From the NCBI GenBank assembly GCA_023390985.1, contig JAEWBU010000147.1:1-9399 (forward strand): DNA of 9,399 bases. The letters are read 5' to 3'. Under the pieces are notes generated by a model. The model was not told the origin of the DNA. It worked only from the letters and a program-made list of their open reading frames with translations, and did no database searches. Source of the DNA: Pseudomonadota bacterium. Lineage in GTDB: Bacteria; Pseudomonadota; Gammaproteobacteria; Burkholderiales; Burkholderiaceae_C. This document shows positions 1 to 6,845 of the stretch, in pieces. Numbering within the stretch: the stretch's first letter is position 1; every line of letters starts with the position of its first letter. The position numbers were made by a program, and so were the translations under genes.

Positions 1-1073
1 TGGCCGACCACCTGCTCGGCCAGCTCAACCTGCTGCCGCTGTCCGAGCGCGACTGGGCGCTGGCGGCGGCCGTGATCGAGTCGCTCGACGACGACGGCTA
101 CCTGCGCACGCCGCTGCCCGAAGTGGGCGCGCTGGTACCGCTGGACCCGCCGGCGGAGCCCGAGGAACTGGCCGTCGCCCTGCGGCAGGTGCAGGCGCTG
201 GAGCCGGCCGGCGTGGCCGCGCGCGACGTGATCGAGTGCCTGCGGCTGCAGCTGCCCGCCATCGACGACGAACGCAAGCGCGCCCTGGCCGCGCGCATCC
301 TGCGCGAATGCGTGCAGTGCCTGGCCAGCCGCGACATGCCCGCGGTGGCGCGGCGCCTGTCGGTGCCGCTGGCCGACGCGGAGGCGGCCTGCGCCGCCAT
401 CCGCCGGCTGGACCCGCGGCCCGGCTGGCGCTTCGGCGCGCCCTCGGTCCAGTACGTCACGCCCGACGTCATCGTGCGCAAGGTGCGCGGCCAGTGGACG
501 GCGATGCTCAACGAGGCGGTGGTGCCGCGCGTGCGGCTCAACCGCAGCTATGCCGAGATGTTCCGCCGCCACCGCGGCGCCGAGCACGGCGAACTGGGCG
601 CCTCGCTGCAGGAGGCGCGCTGGACGGTGCGCAACGTGGAGCAGCGCTTTTCCACCATCCTCGCGGTGGCGCAGGCGATCCTCAAGCGCCAGCACCGCTT
701 CCTGGCCTACGGCGCGATGGCGATGAAGCCGCTGGCGCTGCGCGAGATCGCGCAGGAGGTCGGGGTGCACGAGTCCACCGTCTCGCGCGTCACCAACAAC
801 AAGTTCATGGCGACGCCCGTGGGCGTGTACGAGCTGAAGTACTTCTTCTCGCGAGGGTTGGCGACGGCCAGCGGCGGCGAGGCGTCGCCGACGGCGATCC
901 GCGGCCTGATCCAGGAAATGATCGCGGCGGAGGCGCGCGCGCAGCCGCTGTCCGACGTGGAGATCGCGCGCCAGCTCGCCTTCCAGGGCCTGAAGGTGGC
1001 GCGCCGCACGGTCACCAAGTACCGGCAGCAGATGAAGATCGAGCCGGCGGAGCGCCGGCGGGCCGGGCAATAG
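1..1073 (+). CDS. rpoN: RNA polymerase sigma-54 factor RpoN, C-terminal part (5' truncated by window)
   Basis: Sigma-54 directs RNA polymerase to -24/-12 promoters that need an AAA+ activator. The frame is open from base 3 (ADHLLGQLNL...), so the gene begins before the window; about 356 residues are present, against 470-500 for the family, so roughly the N-terminal quarter is missing. Visible parts are the end of the core-binding region, a helix-turn-helix at about bases 738-815 (LREIAQEVGVHESTVSRVT, followed by GVYELKYFFSRG), and the RpoN box at 999-1028 (ARRTVTKYRQ), which reads the -24 element. The box is intact, so the protein should be functional. GTG 72 is an internal codon, not a start. 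In many proteobacteria rpoN is followed by hpf and ptsN; here a repeat and a kinase gene follow instead. The identity is very secure; whether it is the only rpoN copy cannot be seen. Confidence 0.97.
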   Translation, partial: ADHLLGQLNLLPLSERDWALAAAVIESLDDDGYLRTPLPEVGALVPLDPPAEPEELAVALRQVQALEPAGVAARDVIECLRLQLPAIDDERKRALAARILRECVQCLASRDMPAVARRLSVPLADAEAACAAIRRLDPRPGWRFGAPSVQYVTPDVIVRKVRGQWTAMLNEAVVPRVRLNRSYAEMFRRHRGAEHGELGASLQEARWTVRNVEQRFSTILAVAQAILKRQHRFLAYGAMAMKPLALREIAQEVGVHESTVSRVTNNKFMATPVGVYELKYFFSRGLATASGGEASPTAIRGLIQEMIAAEARAQPLSDVEIARQLAFQGLKVARRTVTKYRQQMKIEPAERRRAGQ

Positions 1074-1082
1074 CTCTCGTCA

Positions 1083-1170
1083 TCGTCATTCCCGCGAAGG
1101 CGGGAATCCAGTGCGCCCGCTTTCGCGGACTGCCGGAAGCCCTGGATCCCCGCCTCCGCGGGGATGACGA
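1083..1170. repeat. paired palindromic intergenic repeat (REP/dRS3-like), possible rpoN terminator
   Basis: Two 28-base arms (1083-1110 and 1143-1170) are inverted copies of one another with 3 mismatches. Each arm is itself a hairpin: ATTCCCGC-gaag-GCGGGAAT at 1088-1107 and ATCCCCGC-ctcc-GCGGGGAT at 1146-1165, both with 8-bp stems and 4-base loops. A small CCGC-tttc-GCGG hairpin lies in the centre. The whole could fold as a long cruciform or RNA stem directly after the rpoN stop, so it may end or stabilise that transcript, although no T-tract follows. The arms recall the ATTCCC-N8-GGGAAT dispersed repeats of Neisseria and other betaproteobacteria; copy number in this genome cannot be seen from one window. 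Confidence 0.85.
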
Positions 1171-1180
1171 AGGGGCTGGC

Positions 1181-1186
1181 TAGACT
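1181..1186 (+). promoter_or_regulatory. possible -10 element of the histidine kinase gene
   Basis: TAGACT (4 of 6 matches to TATAAT) ends 7 bases before GTG 1194, which has no Shine-Dalgarno sequence. If it is used, transcription would start at or next to the GTG and give a leaderless mRNA. There is no good -35; the expected place (1158-1163) lies inside the repeat arm and reads GCGGGG. This is a weak prediction. Confidence 0.3.
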
Positions 1187-1193
1187 CCATCCC

Positions 1194-2648
1194 GTGAAGC
1201 CCAACCCGCAGACGCCGATCGAGCCCGCCGGCACCCAGTGGGTGCAGGGCGAGCTGGTGCGCAGCCTGATGCGCCTCCAGCGCAACACCCAGTTTTTGGG
1301 GCTCGTGCTCATCCCGGCGTTCCTGGGCGTGCTGTGGGACGACGCGCCGCCGCTGGCCCAGGCCGCGTGGGCGATCGCCACCGCCATCGTCGCCGCGCAG
1401 CGCTTCCGCGTGATCCGTCGGTACGAGCACGAGGTCGCCGATGCGGGCGCCGCGGAGCACCTGGCCTTCCTGCGGCGGCACGCCTTCATCTGGCCCGTGA
1501 GCGCCGCCTGCTGGGGCCTGACCACCGCGCTGTTCTTCGACCGCACGCCGCTGGCCGACCAGTTCATCTGCTGGCTGATCCTGGCCGGGCTGGCGATGTT
1601 CTCGATCAACAGCCTCTCCAGCCACCTGCCGACCATGCGGCGCTACCTGGACACGTTCGCGATCACGGCGCTGGCGGTGATGGCCTGGCGCATGGGCGTG
1701 GACCTGGGCTGGCGCGGGCCGGGCTACCACTGGTGGATGGTGCTGCTGCTGGTGGTGTTCTGGCAGGTGTTGCGCCAGGCCGGCCTGCGGCTGCACGAGA
1801 CGCACCGCAAGAACTTCGAGCTCCAGTACAGCAACGAGCAGCTGATCGAATCGCTCACCCGGCAGACCCAGGCGGCGCTGGACGCGGTGGAGATCAAGAA
1901 CCGCTTCCTGGCCAGCGCGGCCCACGACATCCGCCAGCCGGTGCACGCGCTCGGCCTCTACGCCGACTGGCTGGGCAGCGAGCCGGAGCTGGTGCACGAC
2001 ATCGCGCCCAAGATCGTGGAGTCGACGAAGGCGGTGAACCGGCTGTTCGACTCGCTCTTCGACCTGGTGCGGCTGGACTCCGGGAAGATCAAGCTGAAGA
2101 TCGAGGAGCTGCGGCTGGACAAGCTGCTGCAGGACCTGGAGCTGCAGTACCGCCCGCTGGCCCAGGCCAAGGGCCTGAAGTTCCGCGTGCACGCGGTGCC
2201 GGGCACGGTGACGTCGGATCCCATCCTGCTGCAGCGCATCGTGGGCAACCTGATCTCCAACGCGGTGAAGTACACCGATCGCGGCGGCGTGCTGGTGGCG
2301 GCACGCGCCGGCCGCGGCGGGCCGCGCATCGAGATCTGGGACACGGGCGTCGGCATCGACCCGGCCAACCAGAAGGAAATCTTCCGGGAGTTCTACAAGG
2401 TGCCCAGCCACGCCGGCACCGAGGAGGGCTTCGGGCTGGGTCTCTACATCGTGGGGCGCCTGTGCAACATCCTGGGCCACCCGCTGCAGCTGAACTCCAA
2501 GCCCGGGCGCGGCACGGTGTTCCGGCTGCTGGTCTATCCGACCGAATTGCGCGCGGCCGCCGAACGGGCCGCCGCTTCCACCATCGACATCAAGGCGACG
2601 CCCGACCCCATGGAGGGCCAGCAGCCCCGCCCCGCGCCCGCTCAGTGA
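1194..2648 (+). CDS. membrane-bound sensor histidine kinase (HisKA + HATPase_c)
   Basis: This is the sensor of a two-component system; its signal is unknown. Numbered from GTG 1194 (484 aa), it has about six hydrophobic membrane segments between residues 33 and 193 with only short loops, so sensing is probably within the membrane. A coiled-coil linker follows (about 200-235). The HisKA box AAHDIRQPVHAL has the phospho-accepting His244 (codon 1923-1925). The ATPase domain shows the N-box GNLISNAVKY (Asn352, Asn356), the G1 motif DTGVGI (383-388) and the G2 motif GFGLGLY (412-418). There is no receiver domain, so it is not a hybrid kinase. An in-frame ATG at 1164 would add 10 residues but lies inside the repeat arm with no ribosome site, so I prefer GTG 1194, which itself lacks a Shine-Dalgarno sequence. 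The last 7 bp overlap the end of the opposing response regulator gene, the likely partner. Confidence 0.93.
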   Translation: MKPNPQTPIEPAGTQWVQGELVRSLMRLQRNTQFLGLVLIPAFLGVLWDDAPPLAQAAWAIATAIVAAQRFRVIRRYEHEVADAGAAEHLAFLRRHAFIWPVSAACWGLTTALFFDRTPLADQFICWLILAGLAMFSINSLSSHLPTMRRYLDTFAITALAVMAWRMGVDLGWRGPGYHWWMVLLLVVFWQVLRQAGLRLHETHRKNFELQYSNEQLIESLTRQTQAALDAVEIKNRFLASAAHDIRQPVHALGLYADWLGSEPELVHDIAPKIVESTKAVNRLFDSLFDLVRLDSGKIKLKIEELRLDKLLQDLELQYRPLAQAKGLKFRVHAVPGTVTSDPILLQRIVGNLISNAVKYTDRGGVLVAARAGRGGPRIEIWDTGVGIDPANQKEIFREFYKVPSHAGTEEGFGLGLYIVGRLCNILGHPLQLNSKPGRGTVFRLLVYPTELRAAAERAAASTIDIKATPDPMEGQQPRPAPAQ

Positions 2649-3271
2649 CTGAGCAGGCCGTGCGTGCGCGCGTAGTGGATGGTCTGGGTGCGGCTCTTGA
2701 CGCCCAGGCGGCGGAACAGCCGCCACAGGTGCACCTTGACCGTGTGCTCGCTGATGCCCAGTTCGTCGGCGATCTCGCGGTTGGACAGGCCCCGGTCCAG
2801 CATCACGATCAGCTGCTTCTGCCGCTTGGACAGCTTGTTGTCGGTGGGCGCCAGTTCCTCGAAGCTGCCGTCGGTGTTGAGCAGGGCGCGAAGCGCGTTG
2901 CCGATCTCCTGCGCGCCGGACGACTTCTCGATGTAGATGTCGGCGCCCGCCTCGATGCAGGCCTCTTCCGCGTCGGCGGCCGGCGAGGCCGACAGCACCG
3001 CGAGCGGCGCCTGCGGGAAGCGGTTCTTCATCTCGTGCACGCCCGAGGTGCCCGTGGTGTCGGGCAGCTTGAGGTCCAGGCAGATCAGGTCGGGAAAGCC
3101 GTGCTGCTTGACGGCCGACTCCATGCCGCCGATGCGATCGAGCTCGATCACGTGCGCGCCCGGCCGGATGCGACGCAGCAGCATCACCACCGCCTCGCGC
3201 ATCAGCGGATGGTCGTCGATCACGTACAGGGTGGCGGGGTTGGGATTCGGCTTCATTTGAGTCGCAAGCAT
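2642..3271 (-). CDS. response regulator, NarL/FixJ type (receiver + LuxR helix-turn-helix)
   Basis: This is a DNA-binding response regulator, probably phosphorylated by the kinase encoded convergently at 1194-2648. Numbered from ATG 3271 (209 aa), the receiver has the acidic pair Asp19-Asp20 (VIDDHP), phospho-acceptor Asp66 (ICLDLKLPD), a switch Ser at 94 and Lys116 (YIEKSS), so all phosphorylation residues are present. The LuxR-type HTH spans about 146-203 with LSNREIADELGISEHTVKVHLWRL-type helices. A second in-frame ATG at 3256 (MKPNPNP) is an equally credible start, giving 204 aa; neither has a clear Shine-Dalgarno sequence. The gene lies 20-35 bp behind trpS on the same strand and could be read through from it, or from its own promoter next to the palindrome at 3279-3290. 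Target genes are not visible. Confidence 0.94.
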   Translation of the reverse strand: MLATQMKPNPNPATLYVIDDHPLMREAVVMLLRRIRPGAHVIELDRIGGMESAVKQHGFPDLICLDLKLPDTTGTSGVHEMKNRFPQAPLAVLSASPAADAEEACIEAGADIYIEKSSGAQEIGNALRALLNTDGSFEELAPTDNKLSKRQKQLIVMLDRGLSNREIADELGISEHTVKVHLWRLFRRLGVKSRTQTIHYARTHGLLSH

Positions 3272-3278
3272 AGCGTCA

Positions 3279-3290
3279 TTGGCATGCCAA
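3279..3290. promoter_or_regulatory. perfect 12-bp palindrome, candidate operator of the response regulator gene
   Basis: TTGGCATGCCAA is its own reverse complement and sits in the short gap between the trpS stop (3292-3294) and the response regulator start. On the minus strand it is followed, 12 bases later, by TATGCT (3272-3267), a -10-like hexamer 10 bases before ATG 3256. LuxR/NarL-type regulators usually bind short inverted repeats and often regulate themselves, so an autoregulatory site is plausible. A 12-bp palindrome can also occur by chance. Confidence 0.4.
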
Positions 3291-3291
3291 C

Positions 3292-4581
3292 TCAGGCGGC
3301 GGCCAGCTGGGCCAGCGCGGCGCGCACCTGCTCCTCGCCGACGCCTTCGGCCGGCCGGGCCGAGCCCTCGGTGGCGGCGAAGCCCTCCTGCTTGAGGCGC
3401 GCCACGGCGCGGCCGGCCTCCTGCGGGGACTCGAAGCCCACGCTCTGCAGCAGCAGCGTGCCGGCGGCGTCGACGAACTTGAAGTAGTGGCGGCCGTCGC
3501 TCTCGCGGTATTGCTTGAACGAGGGCAGGGCCGCTTTCGACCTGGACTTGGCCGCGGCCTGCGGCTGGTCGGCCAGGTTGCGCAGGCCGACGGCGTGGCG
3601 CAGGCGTCCGAGGAACGGCGTGGCGATCGCGCGCGCCTTGTCGGCGCCCAGCTTGAGGATCCGCTCGATCTGCGCGGGGTCGCGCACCAGCTCGTCGTAG
3701 CGCTGGCGCATGGGCGCGATCTCGCGGTCGATGCGCTCGAACAGCACCTGCTTGGCGTCGGCCCAGGCGATGCCTTCGGCGTAGGCCTTGCGCAGCGCCG
3801 CAGTCTCGGCTTCATCGGCGAAGGCCTGGTAGATCTGGAACAGCGCCGAGCCTTCCGTGTCCTTGGGCTCGCCGGGCGCGCGCGAGTCGGTGACGATGGA
3901 GAAGATCTGCTTTCGCATCTGCTCGCGCGGGCCGAAGAGCGCGATCGTGTTGTCGTAGCTCTTGCTCATCTTGCGGCCGTCCAGGCCGGGCAGGGTGGCC
4001 ACGGTTTCGTCGACCTGCGCCTCGGGCAGGGTGAAGTGCTCGCCGTACAGGTGGTTGAAGCTGGACGCCATGTCGCGCGCCATCTCCAGGTGCTGCACCT
4101 GGTCGCGGCCCACCGGCACCTTGTGCGCGTTGAACAGCACGATGTCGGCGGCCATCAGCACCGGGTACATGAACAGGCCCGCGGTGACGTCGGTGTCGGG
4201 GTCCTGGCCGGCGGCGGTGTTCTTGTCCACCTGCGCCTTGTAGGCGTGCGCGCGGTTGAGCAGGCCCTTGCCCGTGACGCAGGTGAGGAACCAGGTCAGC
4301 TCCGGAATCTCCGGGATGTCGGACTGCCGATAGAAGTACACGTGCTCCGGATCCAGGCCCGCCGCCAGCCAGCAGGCGGCGATCTCCAGCGTCGACCGCT
4401 GGATGCGCGCCGGCTCGTCGCACTTGATCAGCGCGTGGTAGTCGGCCAGGAAATAGAAGTTCTGGGTGCCGGGCCGGCGGCTGGCCTGCACGGTGGGCCG
4501 GATCGCGCCGACGTAGTTGCCGAGGTGCGGCGTGCCGGTGGTGGTGATGCCGGTGAGGTAGCGGACGACGGGAGCGTTCAT
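3292..4581 (-). CDS. trpS: tryptophan--tRNA ligase with C-terminal extension
   Basis: This class I aminoacyl-tRNA synthetase activates tryptophan with ATP and charges tRNA-Trp in the cytoplasm. The Rossmann-fold signature is at residues 16-23 (GTPHLGNY, the HIGH equivalent) and the KMSKS loop at 204-208 (GRKMSKSYDNT). GRDQVQHLEMARD at 158-170 is the conserved region typical of TrpRS. At 429 aa it is about 90-95 residues longer than the usual bacterial enzyme (about 335): the core ends near residue 335, followed by a basic, Ala-rich linker (341-353), a small domain at about 354-400 (YRESDGRHYFKFVDAAGTLL...) that resembles DUF1508/YegP, and a low-complexity tail ending LAAA. ATG 4581 follows the protease gene by 13 bp, without a clear Shine-Dalgarno sequence. 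The function is certain; the identity of the extra domain is my inference. Confidence 0.97.
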   Translation of the reverse strand: MNAPVVRYLTGITTTGTPHLGNYVGAIRPTVQASRRPGTQNFYFLADYHALIKCDEPARIQRSTLEIAACWLAAGLDPEHVYFYRQSDIPEIPELTWFLTCVTGKGLLNRAHAYKAQVDKNTAAGQDPDTDVTAGLFMYPVLMAADIVLFNAHKVPVGRDQVQHLEMARDMASSFNHLYGEHFTLPEAQVDETVATLPGLDGRKMSKSYDNTIALFGPREQMRKQIFSIVTDSRAPGEPKDTEGSALFQIYQAFADEAETAALRKAYAEGIAWADAKQVLFERIDREIAPMRQRYDELVRDPAQIERILKLGADKARAIATPFLGRLRHAVGLRNLADQPQAAAKSRSKAALPSFKQYRESDGRHYFKFVDAAGTLLLQSVGFESPQEAGRAVARLKQEGFAATEGSARPAEGVGEEQVRAALAQLAAA

Positions 4582-4594
4582 GAAGCAGGCGGGA

Positions 4595-5257
4595 TCAGGA
4601 GAGCAGCGCGTTCAGCGGCACCAGCAGCGTGCCGATCGCCGAGTAGCCGAACGAGATCAGCGGGCGCAGCCAGACCGAGCCCACGATGCCGGCGACCACC
4701 AGGGCCAGCACGATGAAGAAGCCGAACGGCTCGATGCGGCTGAACGAGTAGGCCAGGCGCGGCGGCAGCAGGCTGGTGAGGATGCGGCCGCCATCCAGCG
4801 GCGGCAGCGGGAACAGGTTGAAGGCCCACATCACCAGGTTGACCAGCACGCCGGCCTTGGCCATCTCGAGGAAGAAGCGCTCCTCCACGCCGAAGGCCGC
4901 CAGCAGGGTGAAGAGGACCGCCCACAGGATGGCCTGGAGGAAGTTGGAGGCGGGGCCCGCCAGCGCCACCCAGATCGAGTGCACGCGCGGATGGCGCAGG
5001 TGCCCGAAGTTCACCGGTACCGGCTTGGCGTAGCCGAAGAGGAAGGCGCCCGAGGTCGCGAAGTACAGCAGGAGCGGCATCGCGATGGTGCCGATCGGGT
5101 CGATGTGCTTGATCGGGTTGAGCGTCACGCGGCCCAGCATGTAGGCCGTGTTGTCGCCGAAGTGGCGCGCCACGTAGCCGTGCGCCGCCTCGTGGATGGT
5201 GATCGCGAAGAGGACGGGCAGCGCGTAGATGAGGACCGTCTGGATGATGTTTTCCAT
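4595..5257 (-). CDS. site-2 protease family protein (peptidase M50, membrane zinc metalloprotease)
   Basis: This is an intramembrane zinc metalloprotease homologue of 220 aa with several hydrophobic segments. The zinc motif HEAAH is at residues 22-26 in the first membrane helix; the third ligand is probably Asp155 in the LPPLDGGRI motif (150-159), both hallmarks of M50/S2P proteins. Other family features are LNPIKHIDPIGT (46-57) and WVALAGPASNF (96-106). It lacks a PDZ domain and is far shorter than RseP, so it belongs to the compact S2P group common in bacteria and not to the sigma-E regulator RseP; the substrate is unknown. It lies 27 bp after yciO and 13 bp before trpS, consistent with one operon. 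ATG 5257 starts at the first membrane segment and has no clear Shine-Dalgarno sequence. Confidence 0.93.
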   Translation of the reverse strand: MENIIQTVLIYALPVLFAITIHEAAHGYVARHFGDNTAYMLGRVTLNPIKHIDPIGTIAMPLLLYFATSGAFLFGYAKPVPVNFGHLRHPRVHSIWVALAGPASNFLQAILWAVLFTLLAAFGVEERFFLEMAKAGVLVNLVMWAFNLFPLPPLDGGRILTSLLPPRLAYSFSRIEPFGFFIVLALVVAGIVGSVWLRPLISFGYSAIGTLLVPLNALLS

Positions 5258-5284
5258 GAGCGCGGGAATTGTCTCAGACGCTCT

Positions 5285-5920
5285 TCAAAGGCCCAGGCGG
5301 TCGGCGTCGCCCCGACCCTGGCGCGTGATCACCGGGTCGCCGCCCGTGCCCATGGCGGTCATGTCGACCACCGTGGTCGGCTCCTGCGGGCAGGGGCCGG
5401 CATCGACCACGCCGGCCAGCTGCGATTGCAGGCGGCGGCGGATCTCCTGCGCGTCGTTCAGCGGTTCGGTCTCGTTCGGCGGGATCAGCGTGGTGGCGAG
5501 CAGCGGCTCGGCATGCATGTCCAGCAGCTGGCGCAGCACGTGGTGGTCGGGCACGCGCAGGCCGATCGTCTTGCGCTGAGGATGGCTGACCCGCCGCGGC
5601 ACTTCGCGCGTGGCCTCGAGGATGAAGGTGTAGGGCCCGGGCGTGGCCTGCTTGAGCAGGCGGTACTGGCGGTTGTCGACCCGCGCGTAGTTGGACAGCT
5701 CCGACAGGTCGCGGGACAGGATGGTGAGGTGGTGCCGCTCATCGACCCCGCGCAGCTGGCGCAGCCGGTCGGCCGCGGCCTTGTCGTCCAGGTGGCAGGC
5801 CAGCGCATAGCTGGAGTCGGTGGGGACGGCCAGCACGCCGCCTTCGCGCAGCAGCGCCGCAGCCTGCTTCAGCAGCCGCACCTGCGGGTTGTCGGGATTG
5901 AGCTCGAAGTACTGGGCCAT
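5285..5920 (-). CDS. yciO: YciO-family protein (Sua5/YciO/YrdC), L-threonylcarbamoyladenylate synthase homologue
   Basis: The Sua5/YciO/YrdC family makes threonylcarbamoyl-AMP from threonine, bicarbonate and ATP for the t6A37 modification of tRNAs. This 211-aa protein matches the YciO branch closely: MAQYFELNPDNPQVRLLKQA at the N-terminus, VPTDSSYALAC (32-42), SRDLSELSNYARVDN (69-83), TPGPYTFIL, RKTIGLRVP and EPTTVVDMT near the end. YciO is a paralogue of TsaC, and E. coli YciO does not simply replace TsaC, so an essential t6A role should not be assumed. I chose ATG 5920 because YciO proteins begin exactly there; a longer frame from 5965 would add 15 residues overlapping the transporter gene. 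AAGG about 10 bases upstream may be the ribosome site. It starts 4 bp after the EamA stop. In E. coli it also sits next to the PHP gene rnm/yciV. Confidence 0.93.
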   Translation of the reverse strand: MAQYFELNPDNPQVRLLKQAAALLREGGVLAVPTDSSYALACHLDDKAAADRLRQLRGVDERHHLTILSRDLSELSNYARVDNRQYRLLKQATPGPYTFILEATREVPRRVSHPQRKTIGLRVPDHHVLRQLLDMHAEPLLATTLIPPNETEPLNDAQEIRRRLQSQLAGVVDAGPCPQEPTTVVDMTAMGTGGDPVITRQGRGDADRLGL

Positions 5921-5924
5921 CGCT

Positions 5925-6845
5925 TCAGGCCTTGGCTTCCCGCAGCGTGGGCACGCGCGATTCACGCACCGTCAGCCACGCGCCCAATGCGCCGCAGGCG
6001 GCGATCAGCGCCATGCCGATCAGCGACCAGCCGTCGGGCAGGTGCTCGAACACCAGCCAGCCGCCCACCATCGCGAACGCGATCTGCGAGTAGAGGTAGG
6101 GCGTCAGCGTGGAGGCCGGCGCGTTGCGGTAGGCGAGGATCAGCATGAAATGCCCGACGGTGCCCATGAGGCCCATGAAGGCCATTCCGGCCCACAACCA
6201 GGGATTGGACACCTGCGTCCACACGAAGGGCAGCGCGAGCGAGGCGAGCAGCGTGCCCACCCAGCCGGTGTACAGGTGCATGGTCATCGGGTCCTCGGTG
6301 CGCGCCATGCGGCTGGTCAGCACCTGGAACCAGGCGTTGCTGGCCACCAGCCCGAGCGGCAGCAGCATGGCCCAGCTGAAGCTGTCGCCGCCGGGGCGGA
6401 TGATCACCACCGTGCCCGCGAAGCCGCCGGCCACCAGTGTCCAGCGCAGCGCCGACACCTTCTCCTTGAGCACGGTGGCGGCCAGCAGCGTGACCGCCAG
6501 CGGCGACATCATCACGATCGCCGTGAACTCGCCGACCGGCAGGTAACGCAGGCTCAGGAACGACAGCATGCTGCTGGTCAGCAGCAGCACGCCGCGCAGG
6601 CACTGGAACGCCAGGTGGCGGGTGCGCAGCACGCCCCAACCGCGCCAGGGCAGCACGATGGCGGTGGTGGCGACGGCCTGGAAGGCGTAGCGCACCCAGA
6701 GCGCCATCAGCACCGGAACGACGGAACTCACGACCTTGGTGGTGGTGTCCAGCGCGGCGAAGCAGGCGCAAGCCGCGAGCACGAGGGCGATGCCGGTCAG
6801 CTCGGTGCGGGAGCCGGCCTGCCGTAACGGCGCCGGGTCGGTCAC
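5925..6845 (-). CDS. EamA/DMT-superfamily transporter, 10 membrane helices
   Basis: This is an inner-membrane drug/metabolite transporter of 306 aa with about ten hydrophobic segments arranged as two EamA repeats (about 16-150 and 160-295). Typical features are CFAALDTTTKVV in helix 1, LRYLPVGEFTAIVMMSPL in the first repeat, and AYRNAPASTLTPYLYSQIAFA with GWLVFEHLPDGW in the second. Substrates of this family cannot be read from sequence; metabolite or amino-acid efflux is common. The start is GTG 6845, whose GTGA overlaps the TGA stop of the PHP gene by 4 bp, a sign of translational coupling. The frame stays open upstream to 7589, but that part is only the shadow of the PHP gene. It stands between PHP and yciO, which are direct neighbours in E. 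coli, so it may be a lineage-specific insertion. Confidence 0.92.
   Translation of the reverse strand: MTDPAPLRQAGSRTELTGIALVLAACACFAALDTTTKVVSSVVPVLMALWVRYAFQAVATTAIVLPWRGWGVLRTRHLAFQCLRGVLLLTSSMLSFLSLRYLPVGEFTAIVMMSPLAVTLLAATVLKEKVSALRWTLVAGGFAGTVVIIRPGGDSFSWAMLLPLGLVASNAWFQVLTSRMARTEDPMTMHLYTGWVGTLLASLALPFVWTQVSNPWLWAGMAFMGLMGTVGHFMLILAYRNAPASTLTPYLYSQIAFAMVGGWLVFEHLPDGWSLIGMALIAACGALGAWLTVRESRVPTLREAKA

Noticed and set aside
1083..1170. Insertion sequence or transposon end
   Set aside because: The element is 88 bp, has no transposase frame and no visible target duplication; it fits an intergenic palindromic repeat better.
1086..2726. Long minus-strand open frame (546 codons) antisense to the kinase
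   Set aside because: Its protein is low-complexity, rich in Arg/Gln/His/Ala with no domain, as expected opposite a GC-rich gene; the plus strand holds a complete kinase with all motifs.
3267..3290. Sigma-54 (-24/-12) promoter in front of the response regulator
   Set aside because: GGCA is followed by AC, not GC, at the required GG-N10-GC spacing, so the key -12 dinucleotide is missing.
3276..3815. Second minus-strand open frame inside trpS, and a possible trpS frameshift
   Set aside because: trpS is one unbroken frame with both synthetase signatures; the other frame is an Arg/Ser/Pro-rich shadow.
5921..5965. Longer yciO start at ATG 5965, whose extra residues contain a CxxC pair (CPRCG)
   Set aside because: The CxxC could look like a zinc site, but the stretch is the transporter gene read in another frame, and YciO proteins begin at MAQYFEL (5920).
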